Assembly (NCBI GenBank): GCA_964425275.1
Contig: CAYRLZ010000018.1
Coordinates: forward strand, 1 to 28,644
From: CAYRLZ01 sp964425275
Lineage (GTDB): Bacteria; Hydrothermota; Tepidihabitantia; Tepidihabitantales; JBDRVQ01
DNA length: 28,644 nt
Reading direction: 5' to 3'
Of this stretch, positions 23,477 through 28,644 are shown in pieces; the stretch's first letter is position 1, and every line of letters begins with the position of its first letter. The notes below the pieces were generated by a model. The model saw only the letters and a list, made by a program, of their open reading frames with translations. It searched no databases and had not been told where the DNA came from. The position numbers and the translations under genes are program-made.

Positions 23477-23504
23477 ATTATAGCCAAATTTTTGCAATAG
23501 TCAA
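23477..23504 (-). promoter_or_regulatory. Distal promoter of the alpha operon (minus strand)
   Basis: On the minus strand TTGACT (23504-23499) and TATAAT (23482-23477) are 16 bp apart. It stands tandem to the proximal promoter and would give a leader of about 38 nt, which overlaps the other promoter. Confidence 0.7.
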
Positions 23505-23544
23505 TACCCCAAAAACTTGTCCTTAGGGTATCGCTCCCTTAGGC

Positions 23545-23572
23545 TTGACCAATTTTTATTAGTGAATATAAT
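23545..23572 (+). promoter_or_regulatory. Divergent promoter abutting the TPR gene start
   Basis: TTGACC (23545-23550), a 16-bp spacer and TATAAT (23567-23572). The ATG at 23573 directly touches the -10 box; the expected transcription start, seven nt on, is the A of the second in-frame ATG at 23579. Confidence 0.75.
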
Positions 23573-23578
23573 ATGGGT

Positions 23579-24904
23579 ATGGTAAATAAGGCGCCGAGAA
23601 ATTTTTGCCAAGTGATGGGAATAACCTTCTCTTTTATTTTTCTTCTCCACTGTGCCTATTTCAATCTATTTTATAATGCCCGGGCTTTCTTTAAGGAAGG
23701 GGTGAGGTTATATAGTTCATCTCCCTATCAGGCAAAAGAGAAGTTTACCAAGGCGAAAGAAAAGGCCTTGCTTACGATTAAAAAATACCCACGCAGTCGT
23801 TATGTCCCGGAGGCGCTTTTCTTAGCCGGCGCTGCCCATTACTATCTTCAAGAATATACCCCGGCTAAAGAGCGCCTTACCCTTTTCCTTTCTTTCTATC
23901 CCAAGCATAAGTTGGCGGCGGAGGCAAAATATTATACTGCCTTAGCCAATTTGGCCGAAGGGGAAAGGGGAACGGGTATTCGGTTATTAAGAGAACTGGC
24001 CCAAGAAAATAAGAGGGAAGAGAAAAGGGTCCGTTATAAAATCTATTCCACTCTTCTGGAGGCAGGCGAGGTGAGGTTAATGATTGATAGCCTTATCAGA
24101 TTCATCTCGGATTTCCCTGGGTCAAAAGAGGCCCAATCAGCCAAATCACTTTTAGCCAATGCTTATTTCTCACAGGGCAATTTTATTACCAGCCAGAAAT
24201 ATTACGAAGAGATTTTTCGCGAAGCCGGTGAAAAAAAGGAACGGGCCTCTGCCTTGTTAAAGATTGGGGAGTGTCTATTGAAGAGGGCAGATTGTCCAGC
24301 CGAGACCTTCCGTTTTTTTATTAAGAGGCTCTCCGAAATTGATGAGACCTTTTCTGCCTTTGGATTAAAACCCGCCGCCCTTCTCTTAAAGGGTAAAATT
24401 CTTTTCCGATTAAATGAAGCGAAAGAAGGGATTGCCACCTTAAAACAGGTGCGGGGTGGGGCGACCGGGGCGGAGAGTTATTTCTTAATTGGTGAGTATT
24501 ATGAAAGTCAGGGAGATTTTAAGGCGGCCCTGATCTATTACGATACCGCTAAATCCTTTTCCGCGGGGCAGGATTTTGGTGTGATGGCGGATAAGAAGAA
24601 AAGATTGATTGAACATCTGACCAAGAGTGATAGTCTATCTCCGGCCGAGCGAAATTTTGCCCTAGCCGAATTATACCTCCTTTCTCTGGGGAGACCAAAA
24701 GAGGCAATAAAAGAATACGAGGAGGTATTTACTCGCTACCCAAAAGATTCCTTAGCCCCAAAATCTTTATACGCCTGTGCCTGGATAAAAAAATTTATCC
24801 TAAAAGAGGAAAATGGAGACTCTCTCTTCTTAAAACTCATCGCCCTCTATCCTAATACCGAATATGCCAAGGAAGGGAAGAGATTACTTAAAGGAGATAA
24901 ATAA
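23579..24904 (+). CDS. TPR lipoprotein-like protein (BamD/YbgF-type repeats)
   Basis: A 441-residue protein of tetratricopeptide-like repeats. After a short N-terminus comes a hydrophobic segment with a possible, non-canonical lipobox (FSFIFLLHC; His at -1 is unusual). The repeats resemble outer-membrane assembly or secretin-associated TPR proteins: ALLTIKKYPRSRYVPEALFL, AKERLTLFLSFYPKHKLAAE, FISDFPGSKEAQSAKSLLA, EEVFTRYPKDSLAPKSLYAC. Such proteins hold envelope complexes together on the periplasmic side. I chose ATG 23579 over ATG 23573 because the latter would lie upstream of the predicted transcript. The end overlaps the pyrK start by one base (TAATG), so it may share the pyr transcript. 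Confidence 0.8.
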   Translation: MVNKAPRNFCQVMGITFSFIFLLHCAYFNLFYNARAFFKEGVRLYSSSPYQAKEKFTKAKEKALLTIKKYPRSRYVPEALFLAGAAHYYLQEYTPAKERLTLFLSFYPKHKLAAEAKYYTALANLAEGERGTGIRLLRELAQENKREEKRVRYKIYSTLLEAGEVRLMIDSLIRFISDFPGSKEAQSAKSLLANAYFSQGNFITSQKYYEEIFREAGEKKERASALLKIGECLLKRADCPAETFRFFIKRLSEIDETFSAFGLKPAALLLKGKILFRLNEAKEGIATLKQVRGGATGAESYFLIGEYYESQGDFKAALIYYDTAKSFSAGQDFGVMADKKKRLIEHLTKSDSLSPAERNFALAELYLLSLGRPKEAIKEYEEVFTRYPKDSLAPKSLYACAWIKKFILKEENGDSLFLKLIALYPNTEYAKEGKRLLKGDK

Positions 24905-25662
24905 TGGTCTTTCACGAATTGGGACGTATCTTAAAGAAGACGGCACTTGGTAAAGAGTGTTTTTCACTCTGGCTTGAGACAACCAAGATTGCTAAAAATT
25001 CTTCACCCGGGCAATTCGTCGCGATTCGCCTGCCTTCTGCCTCTGACCCATTTTTAAGAAGACCGTTAGCCATTGCCGATACTCAGGAGATGAATTTACG
25101 TATTATTTTTAAGATTCGGGGGCGGGGAACCCAAATCCTTTCTGAAAAACATGAGGGAGATTTTGTTTCCATCCTCGGACCATTAGGAAACCCAATTCCA
25201 TCATTTGAAAATAAAGAAGTGGTTATCGTGGGCGGTGGGATAGGAATTGCCCCATTGCTTTATCTGGTGAAAAATCTGGCATCTGAGAAAAAAATCTTGG
25301 TCTTTTTGGGTGCGAAGACACAGCAGGAATTAATCTTGCGTGATGAGTTCTGGCGTCTATCCTCAGAGATTTACCTATGCACTGAAGACGGGGAATTGGG
25401 CGAAAAGGGATTGGTTACGGATATAATCCAGTCCTACCGAAATAAGATTCCCAAAGAAGGGGTGATATTTGCTGGTGGCCCCCTGCCAATGTATCGGAGG
25501 CTGCGCTCAATTCTCTCCAATAAGATTTATGCCTTCTTAGAAGAGAGGATGGGGTGTGGCACCGGGCTCTGCCTTTCCTGTGCGGTTCCGAAAAAAGAAG
25601 GCGGTTATCTTCACCTCTGTAAAGACGGACCGGTCATTGACCTTGAGGCAATTAACTTATGA
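24904..25662 (+). CDS. pyrK: Dihydroorotate dehydrogenase electron transfer subunit
   Basis: A 252-residue iron-sulfur flavoprotein of the ferredoxin-reductase fold. FAD-binding RRPLAIAD is at 52-59, the nucleotide-binding loop VVIVGGGIGIAPLLYL at 106-121, and a C-terminal [2Fe-2S] site Cys218-x4-Cys223-x2-Cys226-x12-Cys239 (MGCGTGLCLSC...LC). It passes electrons from PyrD to NAD+. It starts at ATG 24904, sharing a base with the previous stop codon. pyrD follows 19 nt downstream. Confidence 0.95.
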   Translation: MVFHELGRILKKTALGKECFSLWLETTKIAKNSSPGQFVAIRLPSASDPFLRRPLAIADTQEMNLRIIFKIRGRGTQILSEKHEGDFVSILGPLGNPIPSFENKEVVIVGGGIGIAPLLYLVKNLASEKKILVFLGAKTQQELILRDEFWRLSSEIYLCTEDGELGEKGLVTDIIQSYRNKIPKEGVIFAGGPLPMYRRLRSILSNKIYAFLEERMGCGTGLCLSCAVPKKEGGYLHLCKDGPVIDLEAINL

Positions 25663-25681
25663 TGAGGCAGAAGGCGAAAAT

Positions 25682-26587
25682 ATGCTTGAGCCGGATTTAA
25701 GAATAAGGATTGGTGAGGTTGAATTTTCTAATCCCTGCCTCACCGCCTCTGGGACATATGGCTTCGGCGAAAGATTCCCTCAGGTCTTAAATCGGTTGGG
25801 TGGTTTTATCCCTAAGGGAATTACCCTTTTACCCCGGGTTGGTAATCCACCACCCCGCATCTGGGAAGGAAGCGGTGGGATTGTGAATTCTATTGGTTTG
25901 GAAAATCCCGGGGTGATATATTTTACCAATAACATCCTGCCGAAACTTTCTCATTTGAATACTAAGATAATTTTAAATATCGCGGGATTTGCCATTGAAG
26001 AATTCGCCACTTTGATTAAAATCCTGGACGGACCGGTCGTCTCGGGTTTTGAGTTAAATCTTTCTTGCCCGAATGTTCCCGATGGTGGAATTTCCTTTTC
26101 TCAGAATCCAAAAAGTGTAGCAAAGATTCTTCAAGAAACCCGCAAGATGACCCGAAAACTCTTAATTCCGAAACTCTCGCCGGTATTTAATAATCTTCTG
26201 GAATTGGCGCATATCTGTGAAGAAGAGGGTAGTTCGGCAATCACCTTGATTAACTCCCTCCCTTCATTAGTGGTTGACCTGGAGAGATTCCAGCCATTTC
26301 TTGGGGGAAGGACGGGCGGTTTATCTGGACCGGCGATCAAACCCTTTGCCTTATATTGTATTAATAAGGTAAAGGAGGTCTTGAAGATTCCGATAATTGG
26401 TTGTGGTGGGATAATGAATTATCAGGACGCCCTGGAATATATCTTAGCTGGTGCCTCACTCTTTCAAGTGGGAAGTGCCAATTTAATAAACCCCTTCACA
26501 CCGATTGAGATAATTGAAGGGTTAAAACGGTATTGCCGGGAGAAGGAATTCCCGGACATTAAGAGGTTGATAAATAAACTATCTTAA
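25682..26587 (+). CDS. pyrD: Dihydroorotate dehydrogenase, type 1B catalytic subunit
   Basis: A 301-residue protein with class 1B features: NPCLTASGTYGFGERF, KGITLLPRVGNPPPRI (FMN-binding Lys45), GGIVNSIGLENPGV, the catalytic cysteine in ELNLSCPNV (Cys129), and the phosphate-binding end IIGCGGIMNYQDALEYI with GASLFQVGSANL. It oxidises dihydroorotate to orotate; class 1B needs PyrK, encoded just upstream. The same frame is open back to an ATG at 25556 inside pyrK, but ATG 25682 gives the family's usual length. Confidence 0.95.
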   Translation: MLEPDLRIRIGEVEFSNPCLTASGTYGFGERFPQVLNRLGGFIPKGITLLPRVGNPPPRIWEGSGGIVNSIGLENPGVIYFTNNILPKLSHLNTKIILNIAGFAIEEFATLIKILDGPVVSGFELNLSCPNVPDGGISFSQNPKSVAKILQETRKMTRKLLIPKLSPVFNNLLELAHICEEEGSSAITLINSLPSLVVDLERFQPFLGGRTGGLSGPAIKPFALYCINKVKEVLKIPIIGCGGIMNYQDALEYILAGASLFQVGSANLINPFTPIEIIEGLKRYCREKEFPDIKRLINKLS

Positions 26588-26609
26588 AATTTCCTCCGGG
26601 AGGTGAAGA

Positions 26610-27332
26610 ATGACGCAGACGCCAAAGTTAGTTTTAGCCCTTGATTTAGAGACACCAACCCAAGCCGGAAAGGCACTGCAGAAAACCGCCGGTTGGGTTG
26701 ATTACTATAAGATTGGTTATAAGATATTCTTTCGCTCCGGGCCGCGCCTTATCAAATTCTTTAAGAACAAAGGCGAAAAGGTCTTTTTAGACCTCAAACT
26801 CTTTGATATCCCTTCGGTTGTTGGATCGGCTTGCGAATTCTTCACAAAGATGCAGGTAGATATATTTAACCTCCATACCCTTGGTGGTTATGAGATGCTC
26901 AAACGGGCAAAGGAAGCTACCTGGGAGGCGAGTAAAAAGATGTCAGCCCGACCACTCATCTTGGGTGTAACGATTCTTACCAGTCTGGACGAGGCGCAAT
27001 TTAAGGAGGCGCTGGGGGTAAAAGAGAACTTTACGATTCGGGAAAAGGTCATCTATCTTGCCCTACTGGCCAAAAAGGCTGGTCTTGATGGCGTAATCGC
27101 CTCGCCGTTTGAGATTGAAGATATAAAGAGAGAATGCGGAAAGGATTTTTTGGTGATGTGCCCAGGAATAAGAATTCCAACCGCCTTTGTGGTCAAGGAT
27201 GACCAGAAGCGATTTTTAACTCCTCGGGAGGCAAAAGAGAAAGGGGCCGATTTTATTGTCGTCGGCCGACCAATTCTTCAATCTCCAGACCCGGTAGAGG
27301 TGATTGAGATGATTAGGAAGGATATGGAATAG
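26610..27332 (+). CDS. pyrF: Orotidine 5'-phosphate decarboxylase
   Basis: A 240-residue protein with the family motifs LVLALDLET, YYKIGYKIFF (Lys34), the catalytic D-x-K-x-x-D in FLDLKLFDIPS (Asp61, Lys63, Asp66), VMCPGIRIP, and GADFIVVGRPI near the end. It makes UMP from OMP, the last step of de novo pyrimidine synthesis, and completes the pyrK-pyrD-pyrF set. A ribosome site (GGGAGGTG) stands 6 nt before the ATG. No clear terminator follows; only a weak CCTTC/GAAGG stem at about 27361-27377. Confidence 0.95.
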   Translation: MTQTPKLVLALDLETPTQAGKALQKTAGWVDYYKIGYKIFFRSGPRLIKFFKNKGEKVFLDLKLFDIPSVVGSACEFFTKMQVDIFNLHTLGGYEMLKRAKEATWEASKKMSARPLILGVTILTSLDEAQFKEALGVKENFTIREKVIYLALLAKKAGLDGVIASPFEIEDIKRECGKDFLVMCPGIRIPTAFVVKDDQKRFLTPREAKEKGADFIVVGRPILQSPDPVEVIEMIRKDME

Positions 27333-27417
27333 AAGGATAGCCGACCTAAATTTTGTAATACCTTCTGAGAATGAAGGGCAAGGTTATGGCATAACAATCA
27401 GTTTTTTATTTATCGTC

Positions 27418-27445
27418 TTGAAAACTTTCTTTTTTCCCTTATAAT
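27418..27445 (+). promoter_or_regulatory. tRNA-Gln promoter
   Basis: TTGAAA (27418-27423), a 16-bp spacer, TATAAT (27440-27445). The predicted start near 27452 leaves an 11-nt 5' leader for RNase P to remove. Confidence 0.7.
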
Positions 27446-27462
27446 TATAAAAATTACGATTT

Positions 27463-27534
27463 TGGGGGATCGTCTAACAGGCAGGACGTCTGACTCTGGA
27501 TCAGATAATCGGGGTTCGAATCCCTGTCCCCCAG
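27463..27534 (+). tRNA. tRNA-Gln (anticodon CUG)
   Basis: A 72-nt cloverleaf folds cleanly: acceptor stem TGGGGGA/TCCCCCA, D arm with GTCT and GGAC, anticodon stem TCTGA/TCAGA with loop CTCTGGA (anticodon CTG), a four-nt variable loop, and T arm CGGGG-TTCGAAT-CCCTG with one G-T pair. The discriminator is G, as in many glutamine tRNAs. The 3' CCA is not encoded. It reads CAG codons. Confidence 0.93.
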
Positions 27535-27548
27535 ATAATTATTTTCCA

Positions 27549-27953
27549 ATGAATTATAAAATTGCCGCATTCTTGGCTTTTCTGCTTTGGGGCATCTGGG
27601 CTTATTTTACCAAAATCTTAACCCGGCATATCCCACCGGCCATCCTCTCCCTCATCACTTACCTCGCCCTCCTTATCCCGCTATTTATCTTTACCCTTCT
27701 CACCTCCTCTTTTATCTTTAATCCCTTTCTCTGGTATGCCATCCCTTTGGGTATAATTAGTGGTATTGGCACTGCCTTCTTTTACCTTGCCCTTGCCCGA
27801 GGACCAGCAAATATCGTCCTACCTTTTACCTCCCTTTACATATTAATCCCGGTAATTTTAAGCACAATTTTCTTAAAAGAACCACTCACCTTAACCCATC
27901 TTTTGGGAATTCTCTTTTCCCTTCTCGCAATCTTCTTCCTCACCTTAAAATAA
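27549..27953 (+). CDS. EamA/DMT-like membrane protein, half size
   Basis: A 134-residue membrane protein with about five hydrophobic helices (roughly 4-24, 31-53, 60-82, 88-110, 116-134). LWGIWAYFTKIL, GTAFFYLALARGPANIVLPF and VILSTIFLKEPLTLTHLLGI match a single EamA repeat of the drug/metabolite transporter superfamily, so it may work as a dimer. Substrate unknown. The start ATG 27549 lies just 15 nt after the tRNA and has no Shine-Dalgarno; the frame is also open through the tRNA, but that is an artefact. It may be transcribed from the tRNA promoter. Confidence 0.75.
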   Translation: MNYKIAAFLAFLLWGIWAYFTKILTRHIPPAILSLITYLALLIPLFIFTLLTSSFIFNPFLWYAIPLGIISGIGTAFFYLALARGPANIVLPFTSLYILIPVILSTIFLKEPLTLTHLLGILFSLLAIFFLTLK

Positions 27954-27964
27954 ATAGACGAGCA

Positions 27965-28387
27965 ATGGAAATTGATTTCCTTATCCTATTTATAATTGTC
28001 CTATCCATCCTTTTAGAAATTAAAGGGGGGTTCATTAATGCCCTAAAGGATATTTTAATTGCTGGTGCCAGTATCATCTTTGGCATCATAAGTTATTATC
28101 TGACCTTTAATCTATTCCAATCCTTTAAGATTGGGATTATCGTCTTTTTATCATCGGCCTTCGCCTTCCTCTTTCTTTTCATCCGCTTATGGAAGAAGAA
28201 AGGTGATAGAGAAGCCCAATTGAGAGGTGGCAGGCAATTACCTGGGCAACTGCTTCAATATCCCTTCACCACCCTACTGAGTATTCTTTTAGGAATTGGT
28301 GTCTCTTTGGCTGTTCTTATCATCTTATCATTTTTCTTTCCGGAGCGGATTCAAGCGCCAAGGGGTGCTCTTAGACTGCGGGGTTGA
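27965..28387 (+). CDS. CvpA-like membrane protein, probably frameshifted at its C-terminus
   Basis: A 140-residue frame with an N-terminal pattern like CvpA/colicin V production proteins: FLILFIIVLSILLEIKGGF, then membrane segments IAGASIIFGIISYYL, IGIIVFLSSAFAFLFLFI and TLLSILLGIGVSLAVLIILS. It starts 11 nt after the EamA-like gene. The end (APRGALRLRG) does not look natural, while in another frame the DNA continues with DCGVEPNNKGIFPKG and VCPVCGKKY, a zinc-ribbon-like tail, to TAA 28446-28448. A frameshift between about 28350 and 28380 is likely. Function unknown. Confidence 0.6.
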   Translation: MEIDFLILFIIVLSILLEIKGGFINALKDILIAGASIIFGIISYYLTFNLFQSFKIGIIVFLSSAFAFLFLFIRLWKKKGDREAQLRGGRQLPGQLLQYPFTTLLSILLGIGVSLAVLIILSFFFPERIQAPRGALRLRG

Positions 28388-28492
28388 GCCCAATAATAAA
28401 GGAATTTTTCCGAAGGGCGTCTGCCCGGTCTGCGGCAAAAAATACTAAGACAACAAAACCACTGAGACCTTATCTCCACTTTGCCAAATTAT

Positions 28493-28636
28493 TCACCGAA
28501 TTGATTTCAAACCTTGATTTATCAACCACTTGTTAAAAAAAGATATGTGGTGTTCGGGGACATCGTACCTAGAAAGAAGGTCATCGCTAAATACCTCTAA
28601 ATCATCCAGAATTAGAGGAGGAAAAGCAAAAAGCGA
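28493..28636 (-). pseudogene. Fragment of a minus-strand gene, perhaps a tyrosine recombinase N-terminus
   Basis: The minus strand has 47 open codons ending at TGA 28495-28493, and bounded on the other side by a TAA at 28639-28637. The sequence is strongly protein-like (LDDLEVFSDDLLSRYDVPEH, then HISFFNKWLINQGLK). The pattern of a helix followed by VPEHHISFFNKWL recalls the SAM-like N-terminal domain of integron- or phage-type integrases, but I am not sure. There is no ATG in the frame, and the window ends immediately, so it may be a fragment or part of a frame-shifted gene. Confidence 0.35.
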
Positions 28637-28644
28637 TTATCCCT

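Noticed and set aside
25556..25681. Longer start for pyrD inside pyrK
   Set aside because: The added 42 residues are the pyrK iron-sulfur coding region read in another frame; ATG 25682 gives the normal family length.
27462..27548. Upstream extension of the EamA-like protein through the tRNA gene
   Set aside because: The extra residues are the translated tRNA-Gln; the hydrophobic protein clearly starts at ATG 27549.

Overview
The window looks like a chromosomal piece of an uncultivated, AT-leaning bacterium. The bacterial alpha-operon ribosomal proteins and RNA polymerase alpha, together with very large secreted beta-propeller proteins that end in T9SS/FlgD-like tails, bring to mind candidate division WOR-3 (Stahlbacteria) or a related FCB-like lineage. 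That placement rests on family content and was not tested by a phylogeny. Promoters are strikingly regular: TTGACN-type -35, usually a 16-bp spacer, then TATAAT. Several have the -10 box almost touching the start codon, which suggests short-leader or leaderless mRNAs.

Region 1 (1-1250) is a small-gene graveyard. It holds the tail of an unknown gene, an intact DUF5678-like protein, a broken retropepsin-like aspartic protease, remnants that resemble a toxin-antitoxin pair, and a frameshifted minus-strand ORF. Region 2 (1255-5355) is an operon behind a consensus promoter: a possible 56-residue protein, a transaldolase, a full-length transketolase and a class I/II aminotransferase, linking the non-oxidative pentose phosphate pathway to amino acid metabolism. 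Region 3 (5501-7868) has a compact Lhr-like helicase overlapping a DUF523 protein.

Region 4 (7869-15556) is accessory and export-related. It holds a gene-poor stretch with a promoter and dispersed-repeat-like words, a tryptophan-rich secreted protein, an LVIVD-repeat propeller protein, a decayed queD gene on the minus strand, a YncE-like propeller protein, and a family 4-type glycosyltransferase.

Region 5 (23432 down to 15646, minus strand) is a long information-processing run: rpsM-rpsK-rpsD-rpoA-rplQ-panD, then a GlmU-like nucleotidyltransferase, a LytR_C protein, rsfS, argS, a PTS EIIA-like domain and a zinc-ribbon protein. Many of the joints overlap by about 4 nt. Region 6 (23579-27332, plus) is divergent from it: a TPR lipoprotein-like gene followed by pyrK-pyrD-pyrF for UMP synthesis. 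Region 7 (27418-28644) has a tRNA-Gln(CUG), a half-size EamA-like membrane protein, a CvpA-like membrane protein whose zinc-ribbon tail seems to lie out of frame, and a minus-strand gene fragment.

I found no CRISPR array, insertion sequence, prophage or complete novel system. The best candidates for novelty are the promoter/start-codon fusions, the structured RNA candidates in the alpha operon, the in-frame reading continuation after rpoA, the ArgRS signature variant, and the out-of-frame zinc ribbon.
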